A stretch of 64,000 nucleotides of DNA, taken from the NCBI GenBank assembly GCA_020746105.1, contig CM036618.1, positions 124,381,191 to 124,445,190 on the forward strand. Direction: 5' to 3'. Origin of the DNA: Trogon surrucura. Taxonomy: Eukaryota; Chordata; Aves; Trogoniformes; Trogonidae. The translations under genes were made by a program, and so were the position numbers. Positions 50,101-63,239 of the stretch are shown piece after piece. Numbering within the stretch: position 1 is the stretch's first letter; each line of letters starts with the position of its first letter. Below the pieces are notes generated by a model that did not search any database, had not been told where the DNA came from, and saw nothing but the letters and a program-made list of their open reading frames with translations.

Positions 50101-51524
50101 AAATAACCTGTTGTGCCTGGTTCCTTAATGACAGTCCCTGTGCTTTGTTTGCACCTCTCTTAGAGTGGCACGCTGCTTATCAGACGTCTGTTGTGGACAG
50201 CTTTGTAACACAGAGGCACTGTCCTATGTATATGCTTTCCATCCCAAATCCTGGCTGGCTTCTTGCTTTCCTGAAAAAGCAAGCCCGGGACAGGCTTAAA
50301 AAGCCACAAGCCTTGTCAGCTCTAGGGAGATGTGCTTATCTACTTGGCTCATACACCAATTTTCTAGAAAGCCTTAGACTAGAAAGGTTTAGGCGTAGAA
50401 TGGAAAGGCTGACAAACCTTTAATATGACAATATTGGCAACTTCTTCATCAGGGAAGGACTGCTCAAAATACAGCACTGCTTCTCGTGCTTTGATTTTGC
50501 TCTGTGCACTTGAAAAGGAGAACAAAAATAAAAACTGGGAGTCTCTTAAAAATATTTTCTCAGCATACCTGGAAGTTCTGAGCTGGCCTCACGCTGCACT
50601 CGTAGGGGCCGTAGGACTTGGAGGGTTCAGGCTTACCTTGTCTCAAAGAATTTTCCCTTTGAAACAAAAATCTTACGCCGTGGAAACGGGTAGCTACCTT
50701 TTTATCACACACATGTAACATTTTTTCACATGGAGGACACGAGATGCTGTGTCAAGCCACTCTATTCAAACTTCCCCTAATATATTTCAATTTCATTAGG
50801 CAATGAAGGACAGGTGATTTGAATCTTAATACTACGAGGCTATCTGTACTTGAGGTGTAGAACACCTAGGCGGGCGCTACAGTGCAGCTATTGCCATGAG
50901 CTCATATGCTTTGCCTGGAAATCTTGAGGTGGTTTGTTGTGCACAGCCCTACTGGGGGCATTGGGGGACATTGAAATGTGAGGGGTAAGGGCCACTTTTA
51001 TGCCACTGTGTTTCCCTTTCCTACTGTTAAGTTTTCAGTTCCCTTCTTCCCTTACATCATATTTATACTCCTGCCAAGTTCCAAGGGAGCAGAAATGCTG
51101 CTTCTCATGTTGTTATTATTTTTAAATGATGCTTTCAACAAGTTGGTCTTTCGGGGAGCAGCCAGTACCAGGCATTTGGCAGATGAAGACGATTTGTGCA
51201 TTGCCGAATTACTGTCTAATGTGTGCTTGTCCTGCGGGATGGAACGGTAACAATTCACAACTCTCCTGTCCTCGTGCTCCTTGCGAAACTCACTCCAAGT
51301 CCAGATCTTCCCGTTCACGTCCTCCACGTGCCCAAATGTGGCCGTTTGGTTTGAAGCTCCCCAGCTCTCTCCTCCGATCCGTCACTAGTGGGGAGCAGCG
51401 CATTGAGGGGCAGGTTAGCTGAGCTGCTGTTGGCAAGAAGTGGAATAAACAGATTAAAAAAAAAAAGTCTGGGTTCCCAGGTGCATAAAATTGAAGGACA
51501 GCACACAAATAACTCCTGCTAAGT

Positions 51525-51600
51525 AAGAAAAAAAAAAACCCCAAACCAAACAGCAACAACAACAAAAAAACACCACCACCACCCCACCAACCAAAAACGA
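51525..51600 (+). repeat. A/C-only strand-asymmetric tract
   Basis: Seventy-six nucleotides with no T at all and only three G: A12, then CCCCAAACCAAAC, (CAA)n, A7, (CAC)n and ACCAACC. The opposite strand is pure T/G apart from three C. A second A12 run lies at 51455-51466. The composition resembles the tract at 7686-7820. Confidence 0.85.
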
Positions 51601-53089
51601 TGTTTTATTCTTTTTGCTGTAGTGTTTGCGTAGTGAGGCGAGTCTCTGGGAGCACAGCTGCCGGGTACGGAGGGTTTCCCTACGCACCTGGGGAGAGTCC
51701 TGCTCCTGGCTCAGACCTTCTTCCTTGGACAGGCAGAGGCCTCCCTCCGCTCCGAGCTGATTTCAGAGCCTTGCCCTCATGGCGCTCGAGGAGGTCACCT
51801 CTGAGGCTGCAGGCACTGGAGGAATGTGCTGTCAGCATCGGCAGAGCTCAGTGCCAGAGAAAGAGCTCCCGTTCAACTCCTTGTTTTTTCTCTGCGAAAA
51901 GGGGGCAGGGGCAGAGAGAGGGCAAAGATGAATTTCTGCTGCAGGGGACATTAGTGGTGCAAAGTGCTACATAAAAGCTGGGTAACACAAACTCTTCCCT
52001 TCTACCAGAGAACCAGAGCAAGTTGTATATTCTTCTTTACCCGTATTTCGGCGTCTAAAGGCACACATGGATCTCGAGTTAGCTCTCTATCACAGACAGT
52101 TTTCAGGGTATCATCTGGGAAGCAGGATCAAACTTTTAATCCTTGAAATTAAAAAGGGTGTCTAATTTAATAGGGGGTGGGGGGAAATGGTTTGGGACGT
52201 TTACAGGTGATGAAAAGAAGCAGCATTTAACAGTGTGGGCAAAGCCCTGACTCGAAGCATGATGAACTGTACCAGTGCTTTTCATACAGCTAGTAGTTTA
52301 TAGTGTTCTGGAGGGTTGTTTATGTTACTATAAAAAAAGGTGAGAAAATATATTCAGTTACTTTCTGTTTCTCTCCATTGAGCAGATGGCAATTCGTAGC
52401 TCAAATTGTTTTTTAAGCCATTTCACATTTTACTAATAAGTACAATATGCTTTTCAACAACAAACCACGCACAGGCACTTCTGCGGTTACATGATTGCTC
52501 AGGTAGCTCAGAAAGCGAAGAGTTTATGAATCCTGTTGCATTACAAGGGCGAATGTTTTCTGGTTACTTCTCAGGCAGTGGAAAACACTAGCTAAAAACT
52601 CTCCTTACTTCTTGTTTCGAATTATTTCTAATTTTGGAGGCCACAAATAATACAGCGTACTTACTTTAACTGCCTGGAATTGAGATTGTTTCAACCAGCT
52701 ATGTTCCTGGTAGAACAAACCATGCTTTTTAAGGAGCTGAATATTCTTTATATTTTAAGTGTACAATAATAATACCTGTAGATGGCCATTGGGAAAAGCG
52801 AAGAAATATTCAGTAGTTCTATTTGGGGAAGTTTTGGTGCTTCAGAATGAAAACTCTTAATACTGCATGCATTGGAAAATTCTCACCATTGCATCCGTGT
52901 TTTTATCAAAACCTGTTAAATTATATGTGTAGAAATAAGGAAGAGTGTTTTTTATTATTAATTGACACTCATTTTTAGCTGGCGTGTGGTGGCAGGTCCT
53001 CCAAACAAAACCAGACACAGATTAGAGCTGGAAGTTTTGGAAATGTTCTAAATCTTTGTAGCATTGCAGAAAGGAAGCGTAATATTAAA

Positions 53090-53460
53090 CTGACAAATTG
53101 AATAGATCTATTTTTTTCAATGTAATTCACAGTTTCTTCCTATTATTTTTTACTACCCGTGGAGATAAAGCAAAACAAATTCCTCAAAACAGAGTGAAAT
53201 ATATTTCCGGATACTTTTTCCCATTAAGTAATGCATCTCTCTCATACATATGTACTGTCAAATATCTATCCATTCCTTTTCTACGCCGCGTCTACAGCCA
53301 GAAGTGTTGGCTATGCAAATATTGCAGAACCGACTCTTAACATATGTGCTGTGCGCCTAGCTATAGATATGCAGGAAACTCTATATAATAATTAGAGTCT
53401 GCATATATTATCTTGTAATTATAATTTTACATAATCTGTTATATAATGTCAAGGCTGGTA
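53090..53460. promoter_or_regulatory. Candidate conserved noncoding block
   Basis: An A+T-rich, non-repetitive stretch with an octamer-like ATGCAAAT (53313-53320) and dense TAAT/ATTA cores around 53380-53440. It has the look of enhancer DNA, but the claim rests on texture alone. The 80-codon frame at 53098-53340 has no known domain. Confidence 0.25.
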
Positions 53461-53639
53461 TGCGATGGGGAAAAAAAAAAGTGGTTATGTCAGACTTCTC
53501 AGGAAGAAAAATAAAATTATTGCTTGTAAATATCCTGGCAATGGAGAAGCATGCAAGGCTATTAAAGCACAGAGTCCAGCTCAGGGATGAAAGCCACACT
53601 GGCTGTTATCAAACATGTAACTCACACCCAGGGAGCGAA

Positions 53640-53830
53640 GAGGAATACCTCAGCGGCGTCGCTGCTGCTCCTGGGGAGGGAGGGGGGGGACCGGGTGTGC
53701 TCCCTGGGCCCCAGCCCAGAGCTTGGCGAGGAGCTGAGCCCTGCGCCTGCCTGCTTTTGGCTGAAACAACAGCGAGCGGCAGCAAAATGTTCCCCACCAG
53801 GGCCAAAACGGGGCAGGAGTAGGGGGGAAC
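53640..53830. other. GC-rich patch
   Basis: A local rise in G+C with several CpGs (GCGGCGTCGCTGC near 53655) and a G-run GGGAGGGAGGGGGGGGA around 53676-53690 with G-quadruplex potential on the plus strand. It is shorter and less CpG-dense than the islands at 41 and 63 kb. Frames on both strands here are composition artefacts. Confidence 0.6.
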
Positions 53831-54689
53831 ACACCATAATTTAAAAAAAAAAAAAATTATTAAAAAAATAACTGAAGCACACCAGAAAGACAAGGGAGCA
53901 AGCTGCAAACAAACGAAAAGCAAAGTGAATCGAATGGAATCACTGGGCGTTCGTTCTCGCTAAACAGCAAGCTTTATAATTTCCAGGTGTTGGGAAAAGC
54001 CGTTGTCTTATAGTTTATAAATCCCTGCTGGGGGGAGGGAGGGGGAGAATCTTTGGAGGTGAATGAAATATCAGATCACGAGGCTCTATGTAGATTTACG
54101 ATTGCATAAGAGGCTCGATCATTTCCATATATTGAAATGTGCTGTCCTTTCCGCGACTGCCCAGCCCTTGGAGGGCGAGAGACGCTCGATTCCGCCTTGA
54201 TCAATGCTGACTGTGAAGCAAGGAGGAGGAGAAGGGGGGGACCAGGCTGGCACCAGATGGAGCAGGGTCTAGGGAAAGGTCAAGGTTAGCTCAGGCTGCT
54301 ATTGAATCGGTTGCAGCCTCACAGATAGATCTCTGCCTCGGAGGCACCCACTGGGGCTTCTCAGAATCAAATCTAATAGAAAAGGCAGTCACAGAATGAA
54401 ATCGCTTCATCTGAATGCTAAAATTGTTATTAGGCTACATTAGAGAGATACCGGGCACGTGATTACCAAAAAAGGAAGCATGCCTGGCAGTTTGCGACTG
54501 AAATAAAAGCTGTGAATATGTTGATACCATCGGCAATGTGCAAGGATAATAGATAACAGGAGAGAGGGGCAGGGAGAGACGTGCGTGTGTGTAACGAGCA
54601 GATTAACATATTGATGCGCATGTATGTATCCATATAAAATCATTCGTATAAGCGTACGTGTCTGCGTGGGGGTATATTTGTGCGTCCGC

Positions 54690-54890
54690 AGATCGCAGCG
54701 CTCAACTTCTTGCAAGCACGGCAGCAGCCGCCGTCCTTGGCACTCCGCGGACGTTGGTTGATCAATTCGGACGGCAGCTGCGGACCAAGGAGCAGGAGCC
54801 AATTCGGAGGAGAGGTTTGTTGGCCGGTCCTCACAGGACTCCGCCCGCAGCCACCCTGCGACTTGCGTTGCGGTGACGCACCATCATTTG
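54690..54890. promoter_or_regulatory. Weak CpG cluster, possible promoter or enhancer
   Basis: About 200 bp with repeated CpGs (GCAGCCGCCGTCC, CTCCGCGGACG, TTCGGACGGC), CCAATTCGG (CCAAT-box-like) and GTGACGCA (CRE/AP-1-like). The flanks are A+T-rich and regulatory-looking. No exon is identifiable. The overlapping frames on the two strands, including a 134-codon minus frame, have no domain. Confidence 0.35.
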
Positions 54891-55189
54891 GGTGTTTGAT
54901 TTTAAGTCCTCGTGGAGGCACATTTTTCGAGGCCTCTCTTTTTCTCTCTTGTCTCAGGCAAAACTCCATGAAGCGATGTCGTTCGGTGGATACACGTGTG
55001 CACACCCCACACACTGGACACGGGAGTGCGACGCGAGCACACACATAGGTGTTTGGAGCAGCGATGCTGTCGGCTGGCTTTCAGAGATCAAAGGGAGCTC
55101 TTCTCAGTTGCCATCTCCTCCACGTTACCTACAGCACAGCCATATCTTACAGAAGGATTTAGTCTCGTAAAATAAACGCTGGCTACACT

Positions 55190-55370
55190 AGATTAAACAC
55201 AATGACTGCACTCCAAGGGTTAATAAATTTAGAATTAACAGATCATCCCAGCTTGATACAGCTACTATAGATGATTTAATATGCAGCCTAAGCAGGTTGA
55301 CAGTCAGCTCACAGATGCAGATAAGATCAAACAGTCTCTTGATTCAATAGATTGAATGGTTGCACTGAGT
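55190..55370. promoter_or_regulatory. Candidate conserved noncoding block
   Basis: An A+T-rich non-repetitive segment with several TTAAT/TAATAAAT cores and an inverted pair TTCAAT-AG-ATTGAA at 55343-55356. Regulatory potential is inferred from motif density only. Confidence 0.25.
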
Positions 55371-56849
55371 GTCTGGAAGGTGAGTGACAGTACGTATATG
55401 GCAGGGGTTCTGGTAAAGAAGGGCTTCGATTCCCCACTGCTGTGCACTGCACTGGTTTTCCTTTTCTAGCAGTCAACCTTTTCCAGCAATCAAACCTGGA
55501 GTTAACATGAAAAAAGGACGTTTCAAATATAGTTCAGGAGAGTTATTTGAAGTTTTCAGTAATGAAAAGCTCTGTGCTTTAATAGTAATCACCATTACTA
55601 TCGCTAGTTCTGCACTTCAGATTCCTCCTCTGTGGACAAGGCCATTGCCACCCACTCCGTCCCACGAGGAGTCTGATCATTCCACAGCCTCTGTCTGTCT
55701 GTCCACACTAGTCCCCTTCCCTGGCAGACCTAAATCCACACAAAGAAAGTATTTTGGAGGCAGAATGGTGACACCTCGCCCAAGTCAGCCCCTGGGGCTG
55801 GTGTGTGCAACCTTGTCCCAACACGATCCGCCGTCCAGAGCTGTAGGAAACCTTGATGGGTGCGGAGTGACGAAGACAATTCCTCCGCTCGCTTTCTCAG
55901 CTCTCTTGCTTTTCTGGCTTAAAAGTTAATGCCTGTAGTAACTCTTCTGTGGTTTATGTTTTCATTCTTGCTCTCCTGTCCTATTTAAGCGGGAACGTAA
56001 AACAGTCCTCGTGGAGGCTGGTGAGCAATGAGATGACAGAGTGGTCTCTAACAATTTTTATTACTTGATCGAGAGTAAAAGCTCCACCTGAACCATTAGA
56101 TTTTACCGTATGAACACGTTTCCAGGCAATTTTAAAAATGCATATTACGTCTTCAACAGACCGTTGCAGGTCTGAATTGTATCTTATTGTGTTATATGGA
56201 GACACCACTATGCTGATAGGAATATTTGTGTTAAAGTTACTGCATATCTGAACACCTATAAATTAGCCGCGTTGTTTACTTTGGTGTTTGGGTTTTTTAA
56301 ATACCCAAATGCTCGGTCTGTGGTTTTGACGAATGCCCTGCGAAAGGCTGGTGCAATAAGCCATGCTGCTTTTAACACTCCAACAGAACAAACCCAGAGT
56401 CCACACAAGATCACCATTTCTCTTTGTGATTTTTAAAATGATCTCATACGCTTTTGCAAATGTTTACCTGGGAATTACACCTTCGTTTTAATTTGGAAAC
56501 TAGTGGTTCTTGTTAATCCCTCAAATGCTGAGTTAAGAGAGGGTCTTAGCACATATTTCAGGCTATGGATCCATGTGTGAGCGTTGCCAGGCTTTCCTAA
56601 GCGGGTCTTCAACACCACGCAGGGATGAGCCAGCCCTTTCTCCATGCTGTGCTCAGGATCACCTCACCAGTGAGCTGGTTGCAGACAGGATGATCTCGAC
56701 CTTGTAATTACAGAGAGGAGACATCAAATGGCCAGGGCTCCTCAGGGGGAGCGAAGATGACTCAAATACCCCTTGTGAAAGAAACGAAGAAGCAGAAAAA
56801 CCCACAAAAAGCCCACAAAAAGGCCGTGGAAGCGAGCGTGAACGCAGCG

Positions 56850-56904
56850 ACTAGGTGATCTTCGTAGGTCCCTTTGAACCCCTACCATTCTGTGATTCTG
56901 TGAG
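56850..56904 (+). mobile_element. CR1 LINE 3'-terminal fragment
   Basis: GACTAGGTGATCTTCGTAGG, then TCCCTTTGAACCCCTACC, then ATTCTGTGATTCTGTG, the canonical last ~55 bp of a CR1 element (gatgatctt-aggtcccttccaaccc-attctatgattctgtg). It is tail-only, plus orientation. A GC-rich patch begins right after it. Confidence 0.85.
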
Positions 56905-56934
56905 TGTGAATCAAAGACGCGCTTTCCTCGCTTT

Positions 56935-57085
56935 GGTACCCTTTAGCCCAGCCCTGCTCCGGGGTGGTGGGGACACTGCAGATCCGGAGGGGCTCAGCCC
57001 ACGGAGGGGCAGCCAGGACCCACGGATCCCCCCGCTTCCCCCCAAAACCCCTCCCCGCGGCTTCGATGCCGCTTCCCAAGGCGGA
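56935..57085. other. GC-rich patch 3' of CR1 tail
   Basis: C-rich plus strand with several CpGs (CTCCGGGG, ATCCGGAGG, CCCCGCGGC, GATGCCGC). Both strands are open in some frames through lack of A+T. No protein domain was recognised. It could be a small CpG island or a fragment of an older element; the sequence does not decide. Confidence 0.5.
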
Positions 57086-57519
57086 ACCAGCGAAACCAGT
57101 TATCTGGCAGCAATTTGCATATTTATGGTGCCTCCTGCCGTTCTCAGTGATTGCTTTACAGGCAGGAAAGGTAGCAGGAAAATATAGAAACCCCTCTAAA
57201 AAAAAAAAAAAAGGGAAAAAGGCTCATACGTGCACAGGGGCTCTGATAGAATAGTAAGCCTTGTAAAGCCCCTGTCAGGAAATTTATTTACGAAACAGGT
57301 TTCTTTTTGTCTTAAGATTTGAAGGCAGTTGTGGTTTGGTTTGGGTTTTTTTTTTGTTTTCTTTAAAGTTCTGAGGCTGAAAATGTGAGGACCATACATC
57401 TGTGCAAACTGCTAGAGACAAGCAGTGATCATTTTGGGGAAAAATAATTAGCCGCATCATATTCACTGAATGTGTGCATCTAAGGAGGAGGCAATCCTTG
57501 GAGAATGGGAAAAGCATTC

Positions 57520-58720
57520 AATAGACACTTTAAAAGTATAGTGTCATGGTACATGTATTTTTTAGTCCCACTCATAAGCAATGTACAGTAAGGCTTTGAA
57601 TATAAAAGCTAATTAGGTCTCAATAGAGAATAGTTTCTTTTTTATTGACTCCAAGTACAAGGGCTGTCAAAGATACACCTCAGCTTCGAGATGCTTTTGG
57701 CCTTCCTCGTAGGAACTGCTGTGGCTGCGTCCCCGAACATGCCCTCTGCCTTCAGGTACCTTCAGTCCTGGGGAGGGGCACATCCCAGTGGACCACGTCA
57801 TTCCGGCCACATCTAGACCAAACTTCTCCCTGTTGCCGGTGGGGAACAGCACGTAAAGACTGGTGCAATGATCTGGTCTGTATTTACCCTGCGTTCATCT
57901 ATAGTGCCTATCTCTGTGATGTCCGAGGGTGTATTTCAGCCTGGATAGTCTTAAGCATCTCTCGCCGTGCGTTTACATCTATTTCTCTCTCTCTCTCGGC
58001 ACTCAGATGGTGTGCAACTTAATATGATGGGGCAAATTAAAGTCTAGATTGTGAATACATTAATTTCAGTATGGTAATATCAAACATTGGATGTATTTCT
58101 GACTTCTGTTCATATTTCTGATTTCTGTATTTAATTTCCCCTGCTTTTTTTTTTTTTTTAAATGCTGGGGAATAGTTGCTCACTGAATAATAGCATTAGT
58201 ACAATAACTCCTCCCAGCCCCAGCATTCATACTTAATGCACATCAGCTTTCCATGTAATACTACACAATACACTTGCATATTATTTTAATTGAGTGAAAT
58301 CTTATTCATACTGGTGGTAGAAGGCATTCTTTTCACTGCAGTCAGAATTCATACTGTACTGTAGAAATTATATGTGCTGACATTAAAAAATGGTGGCAAA
58401 ACTATCCAAACTGCTCAGAGAAGTGGGTTCTTATCACAGGTTATTCACCACCACTCCCGCTACCTCTGAGCACTGCATCTTTCTGTGCAGCTTTGGGCTA
58501 TATAATAATATATTATTCTGACTACAGAGAGTTGCATTAAAATATTATTGTAAGCATTCTAACAATTAAGCTGAAATTTTGCACAGAATAAATATGGTAA
58601 GGAAGAAAATCCACAGTAAAGCTGTCCTTATTTTTCAAGACAGAAACAGATCTCTGCTGCTTCAACAATTAATTCTATTTTGTCTAGAACCTCACACAAA
58701 CTGTGTCATGTTCTGCAAAG
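57520..58720. promoter_or_regulatory. Candidate conserved noncoding block
   Basis: Long A+T-rich non-repetitive sequence with many ATTA/TAAT cores, ATGCATATTA-like segments, a 14-bp palindrome AATAATATATTATT at 58504-58517, and an imperfect 16-bp duplication (TATTTCTGACTTCTGT / TATTTCTGATTTCTGT, 58094-58128). A (CT)n run lies at about 57983-57998. The repeat-free texture resembles deeply conserved enhancers, but this is unverified. Confidence 0.25.
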
Positions 58721-61700
58721 CATGGGCATTTCTTCTTTGCTAAAGCTAAAAGCTAAACCTAAATGTCACCTGAAGTAGTAATATAAAACGAATATAGAGA
58801 ATGATGATTGCATGTGTTAAATTTCAGTCCAGTGCGTTCTAAGTGACTTGAAGTTGAAGCTCTAAAAAGCAATGTAATACAAGTTATTTACAAAAGATGT
58901 TAAGGTGCCAATCTAACAGCATGCTTGAGTACATGCTTACTTTAAGCATGTAAGTACAGCTGATGTGTCCAAAGATAAATATGTGCTTAAGAATTTCACA
59001 GTACCCAAGGCCAAGTAGATTCCTCTGGTAGGGGATGTATCGAGCAGGGTTGGAGGAAGAAAATCCTTTTCTATTGCACTGCCCTTCTCTATTGTCCCTC
59101 ATGCAACATGTGCTAGGGAGAAGAAGGGACTGTGTTCAGCAGGGTGCAAGAATAAAATAAATCTTTCCTTATCCAGTGTAGCAAAACTAATTTCTCAATG
59201 GAAATAACTTCTTTCTGATTGCCGATCTTTGGGTTTCTCAGATTAGTTAATTACTGTGGTTACTCTACTTTTTTAAAATTTATTTGAGGTCTAGTTGACT
59301 TTCTAGATTTCCTCATAGGGAGAGTTTGAGCCCCTTGGATCTAATATTGTGCCAAAGTGTGAAAAGCTTCTCCTTAGGATCCTGCGAAGACCTTGTTCAT
59401 AAACAACAGCTGTGCTAAAAGATCAGCAATCGCCCCACATATTTTATCTGGTCGGGATCAGACCAAGTCTGTCCAGCTCTCCTGCCCTTCTTCACCCACG
59501 AGCAGATACTTTGGAGATGAAGCATGACTGTGCCGTTGTTGGACATGCTAATTCAAACCTTGTGTCACATGTTGTTTGTTCCTGGTTTGAACCTCACCAA
59601 GAGCTTGCCCCTGCAGGGCTGGGAGCCTGGCTTAGCCTGTCCTATCTGTGCAGCTTCCTTATCACTTCTGAGTTCAGCTGCCTCTGTGCTGGGGAGTGCT
59701 ATCTCCCTGTGGCGTGAACTGGCTGTAATTCTTTGCCATGTGCTAGCTGGGCACCTCCCAAACTTAGCAGCTAAAGTCAGAAAACTAACCAAAAAGACAT
59801 TTGTGTCAGTGACCTGTCTTCCTACTACTCATAGGCATGAAAACAGTGACCTGCTTAGGTGAATGACTTGGCATCTCAGCAGCGTCTCAGAAGGACCAAC
59901 TTCTCCATGCTTGGTTTCTTCGAGGCCAAGCAGAGGAGTCCTGATGAATGGGTGATTTGCAACATCTTGCTGAGGAGAGTCTGGCTTCTGACAGCCCTTT
60001 GCTTCAGAATCACTTGCACATGATAACCCTGCAGTGAGAGAGCCTAATGCTGCAGCCTCTTCCTGAAACCAACAGAGATGCTGCTTGTGAGCTCAGGTGG
60101 GCAGCAAGGTGTCCCTCCTCCCTAACCATGAAGTGAGGTGGGCGTGCAAACTTTGTGGGGTCTGGGTCTATGAGAGCGATCTGTTTGTTTGTGGCCTGTG
60201 GCTCATCTTTCTAGCCCTGGGCTTGTCATTGTTTTCTGTTAGGGTCAAGGAAAATTCCGAGTCCGCATCTTAACCAACCACACACGCTCTGGCTCTGGCT
60301 TAGTGTGATCTGAGGTGATAAAAACCATCTCTAAGTAGTTTAAAAGTGGAGAATGTTACAGTGAGCAATTGTCAGTAAAATCTTTTGGAATGCAAAGTGG
60401 TATTTAAGCTTATGCTCAACATTCAAAGTCAAACGGCTTATCCCTTTCAAAGTGATGCCAACACACAGGTGGGATTCACTTTTGCACATTTTTTTGGGGG
60501 GAAGATAAAGCTCAAGATCCTGAGAAACCATTAGCAAAGATACCAAAGTGACCAATGCTCTGCCAGGTGCCTTCCTGTCTCTAACTATCCTTGCTGCATC
60601 TATAGGTAATTGAGTTGACCTATGCAATGTACTTTGGTTGCGGGTTCAGTGAGCGCCTTCCCTTCCCAGCATGATAGTCAGTGTCAAGGGGCCCAAAAGA
60701 TGTGTGACCTGCAGGGTGTTGCGGTGACGCTGGTGTACAAAGCGGACACATTTTATGAGCTTTAGCTCCCTCCTGTTTGAGGCATTTATGTTCCCTTTGT
60801 CTTACACACTTAGGAGATTCTTTTGAGATAGATTTAAGTGCTGTTTCTTGTTCTTGGTCTCTTGTCGGTGTATGGGTACACATAGGTGGGGAAGTGTGGC
60901 ATGTGTGCCCCATGAACTCCCCTGGGCAGCTGCAGCTTTAGCTTGGGTACCTATATATATGCCGTTCAGTATGGAGCCTCAGGAGAGCTGGAAGTACCAA
61001 ATTCATACCCTAGATGTCAGTAAAAGAAAAAAACATTAAAACCCATTAAAAATCATTCTGTAAAGGTCTGTGAATCAAGCAATGGGTTAGCCAATTATTC
61101 AGAAGATAATTCCCTATATGGACTGGCAGTTGGAGTCCCAAGTTTCAGCTCAATCAAATTTACACAGCCCAAGTTATAACCTCTTCAAGATGGGGATTGT
61201 AACAGGAGCGCTGACAGACCTTAACTACTGTGCCTCTTTAGTAACGAAAGCTCAGCTATTTCACTCGTGCGGTGGCTGCTGGTGCTGCTATAATTAAGAC
61301 TGTATGGATTTGCATTATAGGTCAGGTTCTGGGAGGTTTTAAATGCACAGAGTTTAAATCATGTTGGCTTGAAACCTAAGAGAGAAACTGTAAGGGGCAT
61401 GTTGTTATATGATCACTTATAAAAAGAAATGCAAATATTAAACATACAAAAAGGCAAATAGCTAAGTACTAGAACAGTACAAACTGAAACCAGTTTGTCT
61501 AAAATCACACATTTGATTAAAAATGAGATTTTATGGGCATTTACTAGTGCTCTCCTCTGCCTGCCCATTCACAAGCCAAACTGTTTGTATGCTTCAAAGG
61601 AGGGATTTTGCCATTTGAAAGTCTGTCACCTGAGCGCTTTGTGAAGTTTATTTTATACTCAACCCCAGAAAGTCCAGTCAGGGTTGAGGGTTCCATCATG

Positions 61701-63239
61701 CTGGATGTTGTACAAGCAAAAGCAGGCTGAAATCCCAGACCTTACTTGAAACCCAAGGAAAAAGAGTTTCCCCAAGTTCAGGGTTTTATTCTGAGTCCTG
61801 CCTAGGGCAACCTGACAACAAAATCTGTCACCTGGCGCTCAGATGTTTGTGATCCTGCACGGACTCGCTGCTGTGTGTGCTGTGCTTGCTAGTAAGCACT
61901 TGCAAAATCAGAGTTTATTTTGAGCTTTTATTAAAGGTGGAGGGGGGGAAGAAAAAGAGAAAAGCAAAAGCAGCGTGCCCAAGTTTCTCATGCAGGAATA
62001 CTAATGCACATACTATTTCTAGAATGTGTAAGTCCTCTGCTCATTCAAAGGAAGTCAGCCTGGTATGATAAGAGTTCCACCCACGTTGCCTCTGCCTGAT
62101 TGAGACTATCAAGACAGTGTCGGAAAGCACCCCCTGCGATCTGCTGTTATATAATGCAGCCCAGCTCCAGGGAACTGGCAGAATTTTGGAATTTGTATTT
62201 GGTCCTAATGTTCTGTACCCAGTTGGCAAGTGAGATTCCTGCTCCGAATGAATGACAGTTGGAGCTTTGAAGCAGGAACATTTGCCCACTGAAGTTGCTG
62301 AACTCACCCACTGCCAAGCCTGTCACTGAATTAGCAGAACGGCAGGGACAGCGGTACGCAGTATGAACTGTGTCACACTCCTTTGCGCCTCTGGTCCCAA
62401 TCCGGCGCAGGAGGATCGTGTGCGTGCCTGCCTGCGACATCGAGGAAGGCCACACTGGCCAATTTTAGGCGCCTTATGTCTCTTTCTACAGCAACCTTGA
62501 AGAATGTCTCTTGAACGGAGGGAGGATCGTGCTGTTTCTCAGGCAGAGAGCTGAGGCATGAGGAAAGGGACACATGGATTTGGGCAAATTTAAATATTAA
62601 ACTAATTTTTACAGTGTAGATGTTCTCTGGAACAGGTTATTTGCCCTGCCCTGGGAGACAGAGCATGACAGGTGCCCACCTCTGCCTTCAGCCGCTAGCC
62701 AAGGTTGCAGGGGCTCTGGCTCGTGTGGGACAGGTTGAGGTGGGAGAGCCCCTCAGCTAACAAGACAGACCCTTCTCCGAGGTTAGCTTCCCCTCGTAGG
62801 CAGCCTGAAAACCACCGTGGCCCTGGTTTCAGTGCACACCTCGGAGTTTACCTGCACACAGTGGAGATGTGGGGCCACAATTTTTCCACCCGACTTTGTT
62901 CTGGGGCTGGGAGTCAGTAGCCAAAGAGCAGTGGATCAGATGGCTGGAGGTGACAGCAGCTCAAACGGCTGCAGCAGGATTGTGGGGCATCCTCCATAGC
63001 TCGGGCAGAGGAAGCTTGTGGAGGGAGCAGACACAAATTTGTGTGAATCCTCAGAGCCTGACCACGGGGCTGTCTTTTAGTGCTGGCCTGGGTCCGTTTT
63101 CACATGCTCTTTTAATCTAGTGGCATTTCTAGGTGTTAGCATAGCCTGTATTTGAGCCCTTCTGGCTGGTTTTACCTGCCACATTCGCTAGGTTCGTTAG
63201 TATAACGAAGCAGAGCGACACTGCCGTGTAATAGGTACA
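58721..63239. other. Unique noncoding DNA
   Basis: No gene or transposon recognised. Frames such as 59412-59717 and 59524-59862 overlap each other and have no domain. G+C rises gradually from about 62.6 kb toward the CpG island. Confidence 0.5.

Larger units (their letters stand above)
42721..53080. other. Repeat-poor noncoding DNA
   Basis: No coding gene and no clear transposon. Homopolymers occur at 43998-44017 (T20) and 47096-47112 (A17), with an A/C-only tract at 51525-51600. The region 45015-45458 holds a 147-codon minus-strand frame with Leu/Ser/Pro-rich composition and no domain, about chance length. 48000-49000 is strongly A+T-rich. GC rises modestly around 51600-51960. Confidence 0.5.

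Noticed and set aside
54440-55048. Frames of 120-134 codons on both strands
   Set aside because: They overlap on opposite strands in a CpG patch, with no domain and no convincing start context.
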